Below, in pieces: positions 40,263-49,030 of a stretch of 57,407 nucleotides of DNA. Where the stretch lies: positions 1 to 57,407 of the forward strand of contig JAFQFY010000077.1 of NCBI GenBank assembly GCA_017398485.1. The letters are read 5' to 3'. The notes below the pieces were generated by a model. It did not search any database, was not told where the DNA came from, and saw nothing but the letters and a program-made list of their open reading frames with translations. Source of the DNA: Clostridia bacterium. Its GTDB lineage: Bacteria; Bacillota; Clostridia; Oscillospirales; Acutalibacteraceae. Both the position numbers and the translations under genes were made by a program. Every line of letters starts with the position of its first letter. The first letter of the stretch is position 1.

Positions 40263-40958
40263 GTGTGCAAGATACTGGTTTGTGAAGATGAATTATCCAT
40301 TCGCTCCTTCGTGGTGCTCAATCTGCGTCGCGCCGGTTACGAGGTGTTGGAGGCAGGCAGCGGCGAAGAGGTGTTGCGTCTGTTCGCCGCGCATCCCGAT
40401 ATCGATATCGCCCTGCTCGACGTGATGCTTCCCGGCATCGACGGATTCGAGACCTGCCGCCGTCTGCGTCGGCAGAACGCGACGATGGGCATCATCATGC
40501 TCACCGCGCGCACACAGGAGGCAGAGAAGGTCAACGGGCTGAAAATGGGCGCGGACGATTACGTCACCAAGCCGTTCGGCATCGCCGAGCTGCTTGCACG
40601 TGTGGCGGCGCTGGCGCGGCGCTTGTCCTCTAAGCCCGACACCTCGGTCAACCTCCTCGAGCAGTTGCAAAGCGGTCAGTTCACCCTCAACCTGCGCCAG
40701 CGGCAGCTGTGCCGCGACGGCGTGCCGGTGGAACTGACCCAGATGGAATATCAGATCATGGAATTTTTCTTTCAGAACCCCGGCAAGCCTCTCAGCCGCG
40801 CGGAGATTTTGCGGCAGGTGTGGGGCGATGATTATATCGGTGACGAAAAGGTGGTGGACGTCAATATCCACCGCTTGCGCATGAAGATCGAGGATAATTC
40901 GTCGCAACCGCGGTATATTGGTACGGTCTGGGGGATGGGCTATCAATGGAACGGATAA
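40263..40958 (+). CDS. OmpR-family response regulator
   Basis: A 231-residue DNA-binding response regulator. The receiver domain (1-120) has the acidic pocket (CEDE), the phospho-acceptor Asp in ALLDVMLPGIDG (D53) and the DDYVTKPFG Lys. The C-terminal winged helix (about 135-230) has FTLNLRQRQLCRDGVPVELTQMEYQIMEFFFQNPGKPLSRAEILRQVWG and VDVNIHRLRMKIE. I chose GTG 40263 because AAAGGAG lies eight bases before it; GTG 40254 overlaps that site. It overlaps the kinase gene by 13 bases. Confidence 0.94.
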   Translation: MCKILVCEDELSIRSFVVLNLRRAGYEVLEAGSGEEVLRLFAAHPDIDIALLDVMLPGIDGFETCRRLRRQNATMGIIMLTARTQEAEKVNGLKMGADDYVTKPFGIAELLARVAALARRLSSKPDTSVNLLEQLQSGQFTLNLRQRQLCRDGVPVELTQMEYQIMEFFFQNPGKPLSRAEILRQVWGDDYIGDEKVVDVNIHRLRMKIEDNSSQPRYIGTVWGMGYQWNG

Positions 40959-42412
40959 AGAAACGCCCGTACCGTGCGCATGCGCGGCGGTGGCGGCTGT
41001 TTCCGCGAAACAGTTTGACGCGGCGATGGATCACCCACGTTTTTGCCGTGATCTTGGCTTTTTTGCTGGTGTTGCAGGTGCTGTTCACCGCAATGCTGCA
41101 TTATTACTATTATCAAAGCGTGGAAAGTGCCCTCGACAGCCGCGCCCAGCTGTATCAACGCACGATGGAGATGACCTCGTTGGCGGAAACGGCGAACTGG
41201 ACGACCGGCAGCCGCGAGCTTATTGCGTATTTCACCGATAAAGACAAAATGGAGTTGCAGGTGTTGGACAACAGCGGCAACGTGTTGCTGTCGTCGACCG
41301 GTTTCGTGCCGAGTGACGATCGAAAGCCGTCGGATTTCACCCTTGCGTTGTCGCAGGAAAGCGGCGAAGGCGTCTGGCGTGGTCGTAACGCCGCCGGCGA
41401 AAAGGTGATGGCCAAGACCGTCCTGCAAGCCGACCAAAACGGCACTGTCGTGGGCGCGTTGCGCTATGTGGTGTCCTTGTCGCTGGTGGATCGGCAGGTG
41501 TGGCTGTTGTCGTTGCTGTTGTTCGGCTTTATTTTGCTGATCGTGTTCTTTATGTCGCTGTCGAGCCTGTATTTTGTTAATTCCATCGTCAATCCCGTCG
41601 CCGCCGTCAGCCATACGGCGCGACGCATCGCGATGGGGGAATACGACGTGCGTCTTGACAAGCATTACGACGACGAGATCGGGCGTTTGTGCGACTCGAT
41701 CAATTTCATGGCGGGCGAGATCGGCACCGCCGAGCAGATGAAAAACGAGTTTATTTCCTCGGTGTCGCACGAACTGCGCACTCCTTTGACCGCGATCAAA
41801 GGATGGAGCGAGACCATGCAGGCGGCGCCCGAGGATCGCGAGTTGGTGTCACAAGGTCTGGCGGTCATCGGCAAGGAGGCCACCCGTCTGTCGGGACTGG
41901 TGGAGGAACTGCTCGACTTTTCGCGCATGGAGAGTGGGCGCATTACCCTGCGCCTCGGGCGTTTGAGCGTGTCGGCGGAGCTGGAGGAGGCGGTGCTCCT
42001 CTTCCGCGACCGCGCCGCGCGCGCAGGTATACGGCTGGAATATTGTCCGTGTGAGAATTTGCCGCCCGTGACGGGAGATGCCGACCGCATCAAACAGGTG
42101 TTGGTCAACATTCTCGACAACGCGGTGAAGTATTCCCGCGCCGGCGATCGCATCCGCGTGGAAGCGGCGGCGTTGCCAAACGCTGTGCAGATCGTCATTA
42201 GCGACACCGGCATCGGCATCGACGAGGACAAGCTCGCGAAGGTGACGCAGAAATTTTATCAGACCGATTCCAACAACCCCGGTTCGGGCATCGGTCTGGC
42301 GGTGGCAGACGAGATCGTTCGCCTGCATAACGGACAAATGGAAATCGACAGTGAGCCGAACGTCGGCACCGCCGTGACGGTGCTGTTGCCGACGGAAGAA
42401 AGGAACGGATAA
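40946..42412 (+). CDS. Membrane sensor histidine kinase
   Basis: A 488-residue sensor. A basic N-terminus leads into a first span (about 30-50), an extracytoplasmic domain of about 130 residues (51-182) with a PAS/CACHE-like FTLALSQESGEGVWRGRNAAG segment, a second span (about 184-210), a HAMP-like linker (NSIVNPVAAVSHTARRIAMGEYDVRLD), a HisKA domain with phospho-His275 (SVSHELRTPLTAIKG) and a HATPase domain (DNAVKYSR, SDTGIGI, GSGIGLAVADEI, GTAVTVLLP). It overlaps the regulator gene by 13 bases, so both are made together. The architecture is like Bacillus PhoR/WalK-class sensors, but the signal is unknown. Confidence 0.95.
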   Translation: MERIKKRPYRAHARRWRLFPRNSLTRRWITHVFAVILAFLLVLQVLFTAMLHYYYYQSVESALDSRAQLYQRTMEMTSLAETANWTTGSRELIAYFTDKDKMELQVLDNSGNVLLSSTGFVPSDDRKPSDFTLALSQESGEGVWRGRNAAGEKVMAKTVLQADQNGTVVGALRYVVSLSLVDRQVWLLSLLLFGFILLIVFFMSLSSLYFVNSIVNPVAAVSHTARRIAMGEYDVRLDKHYDDEIGRLCDSINFMAGEIGTAEQMKNEFISSVSHELRTPLTAIKGWSETMQAAPEDRELVSQGLAVIGKEATRLSGLVEELLDFSRMESGRITLRLGRLSVSAELEEAVLLFRDRAARAGIRLEYCPCENLPPVTGDADRIKQVLVNILDNAVKYSRAGDRIRVEAAALPNAVQIVISDTGIGIDEDKLAKVTQKFYQTDSNNPGSGIGLAVADEIVRLHNGQMEIDSEPNVGTAVTVLLPTEERNG

Positions 42413-42414
42413 AC

Positions 42415-43359
42415 ATGGCAAGAGAACAGGTGTGCCCGATGAAAAAGACCTCTATCGGCGGTCAGGCACTTATTGAAGGCGTGATGATGCGCGGTCCCGA
42501 GAAGACCTTCATGGCGGTGCGGCATACGTCGGGCAAGATGGTGGTCGAGGAGATGCAAAACCCCGCCGCCAACCGCCCGAAATGGACGAAGTGGCCGCTT
42601 ATACGCGGCGTGTTTGGGTTTGTGGATTCGATGCTGTATGGCTACAAGAGCCTCATGCGCTCCGCGGAGCTGTCCGGACTGGAAGATGAGGAAAAACCCA
42701 AGACCGAAGAGGAAGAGAAGAAGCAACACCGCCTGATGAACGTCCTCATGATCGTCGCGTCGGTGGTCGGTGTGGTTTTGTCGCTTATCTTGTTCCTGTG
42801 GCTGCCGATCCAGCTGTTTTCCTGGCTGACGATGCTGGCACCGTCGCTCGAACAGCCGTATTTCCGCGGCCTGTTTGAGGGCGTGTTGCGCATCGTCATC
42901 TTCGTGGTGTATCTGCTGTTGGTGTCGCGTATGAAGGACATTCGCCGCACCTTCCAGTATCACGGTGCGGAGCACAAGTCGATCTTCTGCTACGAGAAGG
43001 GACTGCCGCTGACGGTGGAGAACGTGCGCGCGCAGAGCCGCTTCCATCCGCGTTGCGGCACCTCATTTATGATCCTGATGCTGCTTGTCGGCATCGTCAT
43101 ATCCATCCTTATCCCGATTACGATCCCGTGGTTGCGCACGGCGATCAAACTATTGCTGTTGCCGCTGTCGGTCGGCGTCGGCTACGAGCTCATCAAGCTC
43201 GCCGGTCGAAAGGATAATTGGCTGACGCGCGTTATTTCCGCTCCGGGCGTGTGGTTACAGCATCTTACCACCAAGGAGCCGACCGACGACATGATCGAAT
43301 GTGCCGTCGCCGCGCTGGAAGCGGTGATTCCCGAGGACGCGGAGGCGGATAACTGGTGA
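42415..43359 (+). CDS. DUF1385 membrane protein (YqhQ-like)
   Basis: A 314-residue protein of the DUF1385/YqhQ family. The N-terminal TSIGGQALIEGVMMRGPEKTFMAVR motif and the central YHGAEHKSIFCYEKGLPLTVENVRAQSRFHPRCGTSF motif are diagnostic. Four or five predicted spans lie at about 120-145, 155-175 and 215-260. A Glu/Lys-rich loop (DEEKPKTEEEEKKQHR) precedes the first. Function is unknown. In many Firmicutes it sits directly before prmC, as here, where it overlaps by four bases. The start ATG follows AAAGGAACG. Confidence 0.92.
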   Translation: MAREQVCPMKKTSIGGQALIEGVMMRGPEKTFMAVRHTSGKMVVEEMQNPAANRPKWTKWPLIRGVFGFVDSMLYGYKSLMRSAELSGLEDEEKPKTEEEEKKQHRLMNVLMIVASVVGVVLSLILFLWLPIQLFSWLTMLAPSLEQPYFRGLFEGVLRIVIFVVYLLLVSRMKDIRRTFQYHGAEHKSIFCYEKGLPLTVENVRAQSRFHPRCGTSFMILMLLVGIVISILIPITIPWLRTAIKLLLLPLSVGVGYELIKLAGRKDNWLTRVISAPGVWLQHLTTKEPTDDMIECAVAALEAVIPEDAEADNW

Positions 43360-44195
43360 CGCAACGGCAATGGCACGCGCACGCGACGGCGATGCTCACC
43401 GCCGCCGGCTGTGAGGACGCGGCGTTTGACGCGCGGTGCCTGTTGGAGGATCTCAGCGGCTTGCCGCGCGGTCACGCGCCGCGCGATACAGAGCTGACCG
43501 CCGAGCAGAGCGAACGGCTCGCGCGCGCGCTGAACGAGCGCGCCGACGGGCGACCGCTTCAATACATTTTGGGGCAATGGGATTTTCTGTCGCTCACGCT
43601 CGCCGTGGGCGAGGGTGTGCTCATTCCGCGCGCGGATACCGAATGTTTGTGCGAGCTGGTTGCACGCCGCTTGGGCGATGTCGACCGACCGTGCGTGCTG
43701 GATCTGTGCGCCGGCAGCGGTTGCGTCGGGCTTGGCATCGCGAGCCTGTGCGACGGTGTGCAGGTGACCGCGGTGGAGCTGTCGGATGCGGCACTGCCCT
43801 TTTTGCGCGAGAACGTTGCGCGCTATCCGTCCTATGCCGTCACCGTGCGGCAGGCAGACGTGCTGGCGGCGCAGGACGCCTTTGAGGACGGCTGGGATGC
43901 CATCGTGTCAAATCCGCCGTATATTCCGAGCGGCGACCTCGACGCTCTTATGCGCGAGGTGCAACGCGAGCCGCGCATGGCGCTCGACGGCGATATAGAC
44001 GGTCTCAAATTCTACCGCGCGATCGCGCAAAACTGGTGCTCAAAACTGCGCTACGGCGGTGTTTGCGCCGTGGAGGTCGGCATCGGGCAGGCGCAGGCGG
44101 TCGCCGCGCTGTTTACAGCCGTCGGGCTGACAGACGTGGGCATTACCCGCGATCTCGGCGGTGTCGAACGGGTGGTTTTCGGCACGAAAAAATAA
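43356..44195 (+). CDS. prmC: Peptide chain release factor N5-glutamine methyltransferase
   Basis: PrmC (HemK) methylates the Gln of the GGQ motif in release factors using S-adenosylmethionine. The 279 residues show an N-terminal helical domain (1-80), GEGVLIPRADTECL, the SAM-binding VLDLCAGSGCVGLGIAS, and the catalytic NPPY in IVSNPPYIPSG. Start is a GTG overlapping the DUF1385 stop (GTGA). The gene normally accompanies prfA, which is not in this window. Confidence 0.95.
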   Translation: MTQRQWHAHATAMLTAAGCEDAAFDARCLLEDLSGLPRGHAPRDTELTAEQSERLARALNERADGRPLQYILGQWDFLSLTLAVGEGVLIPRADTECLCELVARRLGDVDRPCVLDLCAGSGCVGLGIASLCDGVQVTAVELSDAALPFLRENVARYPSYAVTVRQADVLAAQDAFEDGWDAIVSNPPYIPSGDLDALMREVQREPRMALDGDIDGLKFYRAIAQNWCSKLRYGGVCAVEVGIGQAQAVAALFTAVGLTDVGITRDLGGVERVVFGTKK

Positions 44196-44200
44196 AAAAC

Positions 44201-44214
44201 CAAACAAATGTTCG
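44201..44214. promoter_or_regulatory. Candidate LexA (SOS) box upstream of recA
   Basis: On the minus strand CGAACATTTGTTTG matches the Firmicutes SOS consensus CGAACRNRYGTTYG at all but one position. It lies ten bases upstream of the recA -35, so it could block the promoter. Confidence 0.75.
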
Positions 44215-44223
44215 AAAAAACTA

Positions 44224-44252
44224 TTGCAATTTGATTTTGGTTGGTGTATAAT
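44224..44252 (+). promoter_or_regulatory. Promoter of recA
   Basis: TTGCAA (44224-44229), 17-base spacer, TATAAT (44247-44252). Confidence 0.85.
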
Positions 44253-44308
44253 GCAGTCAATGACTCTCCGAAGAGAGAAAAACGGATATTCCAAGGAGGA
44301 ATTTCACA

Positions 44309-45466
44309 ATGGCTGTTAAAGCAGATAAGACGAAAAAAACCGCCGAGGAGCCGTCCACCGAGCGTCGCAAGGCGCTGGACATGGCTCTCGCGCAGATCGA
44401 GAAGCAGTTCGGTAAGGGTTCGGTCATGCGCCTTGGCGAAAACAGCAAGATGCACGTCGACGCCGTGCCGACCGGCTCGCTGTCGCTGGATGCCGCATTG
44501 GGCATCGGCGGTCTGCCGAAAGGGCGCATCGTCGAGATCTACGGACCCGAGGCGTCGGGTAAGACCACGCTCGCACTGCACGTGGTCGCCGAGACCCAGA
44601 AGCAGGGCGGCGAAGCGGCGTATATCGACGTTGAGCACGCGCTTGACCCGGTGTATGCGCGCGCACTCGGCGTGGACGTGGACTCTCTGCTCGTTTCCCA
44701 GCCTGACACCGGCGAGCAGGCGTTGGAGATCATGGAGGCGCTCATTCGCTCGGGCGCGGTGGACATCGTGGTGCTCGACTCGGTCGCGGCGCTGGTGCCG
44801 CGCGCGGAGATCGAAGGTGAGATGGGCGACGCCCACGTCGGCTTGCAGGCGCGTCTGATGTCGCAGGCGATGCGTAAGCTCGCCCCTGTCGTGTCCAAGT
44901 CCAACTGCTTGGCGCTGTTCATCAACCAGCTTCGTATGAAGGTCGGCGTGATGTACGGCAACCCCGAGGTCACCTCGGGCGGTAACGCGCTGAAATATTA
45001 CGCGTCGGTGCGTCTGGACGTGCGCCGCACCGAAACGCTCAAAAACGGACAGGACGCCATCGGCTCGCATACGCGCGTCAAGGTGGTCAAGAACAAGCTC
45101 GCACCGCCCTTTAAGCAGGCGGAGTTTGACGTGCTGTACGGTATCGGCATCTCCAAGGACAGCGAACTGGTCGATTTGGCGGTCAAGCTGGAGATCATGG
45201 AGAAATCCGGCTCGTGGTTCGGCTATAAGGGCGAGCGCTTGGCGCAGGGACGCGAGAACGTGCGCGACCTGCTGCGTAACAACCCCGAGTTATCGGCGGA
45301 AATTGAGGCGCAGGTGCGTGAGAATATGCACAAGCTCGTGCCCGGCACGCGCAGTGCCGTCTCGGCGGCACCGATGACGCCGGTGGAGATTCCGCTTGCG
45401 GCGGCGCCGCAGATGACCGGTGCCGCGGCAAAGGCACAGATCGACATCGTTGTCGACGACGAATAA
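44309..45466 (+). CDS. recA: Recombinase RecA
   Basis: DNA strand-exchange protein and SOS coprotease. The 385 residues contain Walker A GPEASGKT (79-86), Walker [18 protein letters not shown], the DNA-binding loop 1-2 segments ([28 protein letters not shown] and [24 protein letters not shown]) and the C-terminal domain ending in an acidic tail (DIVVDDE), with an Ala/Pro-rich stretch ([17 protein letters not shown]) that makes it longer than the usual 345-355. RBS AAGGAGG. Confidence 0.98.
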   Translation: MAVKADKTKKTAEEPSTERRKALDMALAQIEKQFGKGSVMRLGENSKMHVDAVPTGSLSLDAALGIGGLPKGRIVEIYGPEASGKTTLALHVVAETQKQGGEAAYIDVEHALDPVYARALGVDVDSLLVSQPDTGEQALEIMEALIRSGAVDIVVLDSVAALVPRAEIEGEMGDAHVGLQARLMSQAMRKLAPVVSKSNCLALFINQLRMKVGVMYGNPEVTSGGNALKYYASVRLDVRRTETLKNGQDAIGSHTRVKVVKNKLAPPFKQAEFDVLYGIGISKDSELVDLAVKLEIMEKSGSWFGYKGERLAQGRENVRDLLRNNPELSAEIEAQVRENMHKLVPGTRSAVSAAPMTPVEIPLAAAPQMTGAAAKAQIDIVVDDE

Positions 45467-45473
45467 AAGCATC

Positions 45474-45502
45474 AAAGGGCAGAGAGTTCTCTCTGCCCTT
45501 TT
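45474..45502 (+). terminator. Hairpin terminator between recA and recX
   Basis: Perfect 13-base-pair stem (45474-45486 with 45489-45501) with a two-base loop and a short T run. It probably lets some read-through into recX, as in other recA-recX pairs. Confidence 0.85.
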
Positions 45503-45519
45503 CTGCGTAGGAGAAGACT

Positions 45520-46164
45520 ATGATCATTACCGAAGCGCGCCGTCGGCGGCGCAGTTTATATCTACTGGTGCTCGACGGGCAGGATGGTCCGACGGTGGAC
45601 CTGCGTACCTTTGACGAGTCGGCGTATCGCGTGGGCGGCACCATCACCGAGGAACAGCTTGGCGCATTACTGGAAACCTCGGAATACAACCGCGCGCGTG
45701 AACGGGCACTGTATCTGCTCGGTCTGCGCGACTACGCCTGCAAGGAATTGGAGAAAAAACTGCTCACCGAGGCGCGTCCGGCAATTGCCGCACGCGTGGT
45801 GGAGCGGTTGACGGAGGTTGGTTTGCTAGACGACGAGCGGTACGCCGCGCGCATGGCGCAAAGCCTGAGCCGTTCGAAGCAATACCCGAAACGCCGCGTG
45901 GCGCAGGAACTTCGTCGCCGCGGCGTGGACGGGGAGACCGCCGACCTTGCGACCGAGGAGATCGTTTGCGAGGATTTTCAACAAGCACTTGCACTAATCG
46001 AGAAAAAATATTATAATAAGATAAATGACCGCGACGCGCGCGAGCGCGTCAAGGCGGCGTTGGCACGGCGCGGATTTTCCTTCGATGCGATCCGACGGGC
46101 GTTCGCGGCGTATGATGAAGAGATGCAAACCGATTTCGAGGAGAACGAAACACAATGGCAGTAA
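45520..46164 (+). CDS. recX: RecA regulator RecX
   Basis: RecX binds RecA filaments and modulates their activity. The 214-residue protein has three-helix repeat modules typical of the family: ARERALYLLGLRDYACKELEKKLLTEARP, LLDDERYAARMAQSLSRSKQYPKRRVAQELRRRGVD and ARERVKAALARRGFSFDAIRRAF. Position directly after recA supports the call. AGGAGAAG site before the ATG. Overlaps rimO by ten bases. Confidence 0.93.
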   Translation: MIITEARRRRRSLYLLVLDGQDGPTVDLRTFDESAYRVGGTITEEQLGALLETSEYNRARERALYLLGLRDYACKELEKKLLTEARPAIAARVVERLTEVGLLDDERYAARMAQSLSRSKQYPKRRVAQELRRRGVDGETADLATEEIVCEDFQQALALIEKKYYNKINDRDARERVKAALARRGFSFDAIRRAFAAYDEEMQTDFEENETQWQ

Positions 46165-47483
46165 AAGTTGGTATGGTATCCCTTGGCTGTCCGAAGAACC
46201 AGATGGACGCCGAGCTGATGCTGGCGAAATTAGAGGCGGCAGGCTATGCGATCACCGCCGACAGCGGTCTTTGCGACGTGGTGATCGTCAACACCTGCGG
46301 TTTTATTGAGGACGCCAAGCAGGAATCCATTGATAACATATTGGAATTCGCCCAGCTTAAAAAAGAAGGGCGCATTAAAGGCATCATCGTTACCGGCTGT
46401 CTGGCGGAGCGCTATCAGCAGGAGCTCGTCAAGGAATTGCCCGAATGCGACGGCGTGTTGGGGCTTGGAGCTAACGGCGATATCGTTGAAGCGGTCGAAA
46501 AAGTGACGGCAGGTGAGAGCCTGTACCGTTTTCCGCCGAAGGAATGTTGGTCGTTGGAGGGCGACCGCCTGCAAACCACGCCGCATTTCTTCGCCTATCT
46601 GCGCATAGCGGACGGCTGTAACAACCGTTGCGCCTATTGCGCGATCCCGTATATCCGCGGCAACCTGCGCAGTCGCCCGATGGAGGCTATCCTGGCCGAA
46701 GCGGAAAAACTGGTCGCTGACGGCGTCAAGGAACTGGTGCTCGTTGCGCAGGATACCACCGTCTACGGTACCGATATCTACGGCGACTATCGCCTGCCGC
46801 AGCTACTCAACGCTCTGTGCCGCATCGACGGTCTGCGCTGGATCCGCCTGCTGTATTGCTATCCCGAACATATCACCGACGAATTGCTCGACGTTATGGC
46901 GCGTGAGGAGAAGGTGCTGCCGTATATGGATCTGCCGTTGCAGCATGCGAGCGGCAACGTCCTGCGTGCGATGAACCGCCGCGGCGATCGCGACTCGCTT
47001 ACCGCGCTGATCCGCCGTATCCGCGAGCGCGTGCCGGGCATCACCCTGCGCACGACGATGATGGTCGGCTTCCCCGGCGAGACCGAGGAGGATTTCGAGG
47101 ATCTGTGTGCATTTATTCAGGACGCGCAGTTCGAGCGCCTCGGCTGTTTTGCCTATTCCGCGGAGGAGGGCACGCCGGCGGCAACGATGCCTGACCAGGT
47201 GCCTGAGGAAGAAAAGGCGCGTCGTCGCGATATTCTTATGGAAGAACAGAGCCGCATTTCCGACCGCCGCAACGAGTCACTCGTCGGCAAGACGCTGACC
47301 GTGCTCGTCGAGAGCTTTGATAAATACGCCGAGTGCTGGTTCGGCCGCAGTGAGGGCGACGCCCCGGATATCGACGGCAAGGTGTTTTTCACCCCCACGC
47401 ACCGCGTGGCGCCGGGCGACCTCGTGCAGGTGTCCGTTACCGATACGATGGATTGGGACCTGATAGGGGAGATGATCGAATGA
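46155..47483 (+). CDS. rimO: Ribosomal protein S12 methylthiotransferase RimO
   Basis: Radical-SAM enzyme that adds a methylthio group to an Asp of ribosomal protein S12. The 442 residues have the MTTase domain with the three auxiliary iron-sulfur Cys (C12 in SLGCPKNQ, C48, C82), the radical-SAM CNNRCAYC (C155, C159, C162) and a C-terminal TRAM domain (VLVESFDKYAECWFGRSEGDAPDIDGKVFF). The SLGCPKN N-terminus is the RimO rather than MiaB form. Overlaps recX and pgsA at both ends. Confidence 0.96.
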   Translation: MAVKVGMVSLGCPKNQMDAELMLAKLEAAGYAITADSGLCDVVIVNTCGFIEDAKQESIDNILEFAQLKKEGRIKGIIVTGCLAERYQQELVKELPECDGVLGLGANGDIVEAVEKVTAGESLYRFPPKECWSLEGDRLQTTPHFFAYLRIADGCNNRCAYCAIPYIRGNLRSRPMEAILAEAEKLVADGVKELVLVAQDTTVYGTDIYGDYRLPQLLNALCRIDGLRWIRLLYCYPEHITDELLDVMAREEKVLPYMDLPLQHASGNVLRAMNRRGDRDSLTALIRRIRERVPGITLRTTMMVGFPGETEEDFEDLCAFIQDAQFERLGCFAYSAEEGTPAATMPDQVPEEEKARRRDILMEEQSRISDRRNESLVGKTLTVLVESFDKYAECWFGRSEGDAPDIDGKVFFTPTHRVAPGDLVQVSVTDTMDWDLIGEMIE

Positions 47484-48055
47484 ATTTACCGAATAAACTG
47501 ACGGTCTTGCGCTGTGTGATCACGTTCGTGTTTCTGGCGGCGTTGCTCGTGGAATTTCCATATCATTACACCGTGGCGCTGGTGCTGTTCATCGCCGCGT
47601 CGCTGACCGACTATTTTGACGGCAAGATCGCGCGCCGCGACGGGTTGATCACCAATCTCGGCAAATTCCTTGATCCGTTGGCGGATAAGATGCTCACCAC
47701 CGCCGCATTTCTCGGCATCCTGTGTCAGCTCGACGGCTCGCAGTCGCTGTGCTGGGCGGTGATGCTGATCCTCGCGCGCGAGTTCATGGTCACGTCGGTG
47801 CGTCTGCTCGCCGCCAAGGACGGCGTGGTGGTCGCGGCGTCCTTTGCCGGCAAGCTTAAAACTGTCATGCAGATGGTGTCCATCATCTACATGCTCGCGG
47901 CGTTCCAGGTATGTGAGTGGCTCAGCGGCAACTGGGTGGCAGGTGTCGTGCTCATTAGCATCGGCATCGTGCTCATTTGGGTGTCGGTGGTCGCCACGGT
48001 GGTGTCCGGCGTGCAATATGTGTGGCAGCTGCGCCGTTATTTTAAAGAAAATTAA
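47480..48055 (+). CDS. pgsA: CDP-diacylglycerol-glycerol-3-phosphate 3-phosphatidyltransferase
   Basis: Membrane enzyme making phosphatidylglycerol phosphate. The 191 residues have about five spans and the CDP-alcohol phosphotransferase motif DYFDGKIARRDGLITNLGKFLDPLADK, with the DG..AR...G...D...D spacing intact. ATG at 47480 overlaps the rimO stop by four bases; the frame runs back to 47453. No terminator is visible between its stop and the T-box promoter. Confidence 0.95.
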   Translation: MNLPNKLTVLRCVITFVFLAALLVEFPYHYTVALVLFIAASLTDYFDGKIARRDGLITNLGKFLDPLADKMLTTAAFLGILCQLDGSQSLCWAVMLILAREFMVTSVRLLAAKDGVVVAASFAGKLKTVMQMVSIIYMLAAFQVCEWLSGNWVAGVVLISIGIVLIWVSVVATVVSGVQYVWQLRRYFKEN

Positions 48056-48062
48056 AAAAGGG

Positions 48063-48090
48063 TAGACAAATCGAAAAAAATCAATATAAT
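48063..48090 (+). promoter_or_regulatory. Promoter of the T-box-cysE unit
   Basis: TAGACA (48063-48068), 16-base spacer, TATAAT (48085-48090). Confidence 0.75.
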
Positions 48091-48109
48091 AGTAATATGT
48101 GAACATAAT

Positions 48110-48371
48110 TAAAAGCTATGGACGGGAGAAGTAACCGCGCACGGCGCACCAGAGAGAGGTTGCCACGGCTGCAAGCGACCTTGGCGCACGACACGGCGAA
48201 ATGCACCTGCCCGCTCCGAATGGGAAAGCGCCTTTGGCGGCGAGTATCGTTCGGCGGCGCGCCTCCGTTATCGGGCAAGGCTCTGTTTGGAGCTGATGAG
48301 TGAAACGCGGAGTGGAACCGTGAGAGTTGTCTCACCTCCGTCACCTGTACGGGTGACGGAGGTGTATTTTT
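48110..48371 (+). promoter_or_regulatory. Cysteine T-box leader with terminator
   Basis: Fills most of the 334-base gap 48056-48389. Stem I features (AGAGAG, GGTTGCCACGGCTGCAAGCG) are followed by a specifier GAAATGCACC with UGC at 48202-48204, a Cys codon. The T-box is GGAGTGGAACCG (48309-48320); its UGGA (48313-48316) pairs with a UCCA tRNA end, matching the U discriminator of tRNA-Cys. The terminator is a 13-base-pair stem (48333-48345 with 48352-48364) plus T7. Uncharged tRNA-Cys should turn on the genes downstream. Confidence 0.95.
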
Positions 48372-48389
48372 TTGTAAGGAGAGAGATCC

Positions 48390-49019
48390 ATGTTTAAGCA
48401 AATGCGCGAGGACATCGCCACCATTCGCGAACGCGACCCGGCGGCGCAGTCCGATTTTGAGGTCTGGTGGTTGTATAACGGGTATAAAGCCCTGCGCTCC
48501 CACCGCCGCGCGAACAAGTTATACCGTAGCGGGCATCCCCTGCTCGCGCGCTGGGTGTCCCAGCGTTGCGTGCGCAAGACGGGCATCGAGATCCATCCGG
48601 CGGCGACCATCGGCAAGCGGTTTTTCATCGACCACGGCACCGGCGTTGTCATCGGTGAGACCACCGAGATCGGTGACGATTGCACCATCTACCAGGGCGT
48701 GACCCTCGGCGGCACGGGCAAGGACACCGGTAAGCGCCACCCCACCCTCGGCAACAACGTCATGGTCGGCTCGGGCGCCAAGGTGCTCGGCCCGATCAAG
48801 ATCGGCAACAACGTGCGCATCGCCGCCGGCGCGGTGGTGCTCACCGATATCCCCGACAACTGCACCGCCGTTGGCGTGCCTGCCAAGGTGGTGCGCCGCG
48901 ACGGTGAGCGCGTGCAGGATCTCGACCAGATCCACATTCCCGACCCCGTGGTGCAGGAGTTTGCACGCTTGGAAGAACGCATTGAGCAGTTGGAAAACGA
49001 GTTAAAATCCAAAGAATAA
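48390..49019 (+). CDS. cysE: Serine O-acetyltransferase
   Basis: Makes O-acetylserine, the carbon skeleton for cysteine. The 209 residues have an N-terminal helical part (1-60) and a left-handed beta helix of hexapeptide repeats (KTGIEIHPAATIGKRFFIDHGTGVVIGETTEIGDDCTIYQGVTLGGTG...), with the acetyl-CoA and serine site residues of the EpsC/CysE type. The C-terminus is a short coiled helix (FARLEERIEQLENELK). RBS AAGGAGAG. First gene after the T-box, 11 bases before cysS. Confidence 0.96.
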   Translation: MFKQMREDIATIRERDPAAQSDFEVWWLYNGYKALRSHRRANKLYRSGHPLLARWVSQRCVRKTGIEIHPAATIGKRFFIDHGTGVVIGETTEIGDDCTIYQGVTLGGTGKDTGKRHPTLGNNVMVGSGAKVLGPIKIGNNVRIAAGAVVLTDIPDNCTAVGVPAKVVRRDGERVQDLDQIHIPDPVVQEFARLEERIEQLENELKSKE

Positions 49020-49030
49020 GGAGATTTACC

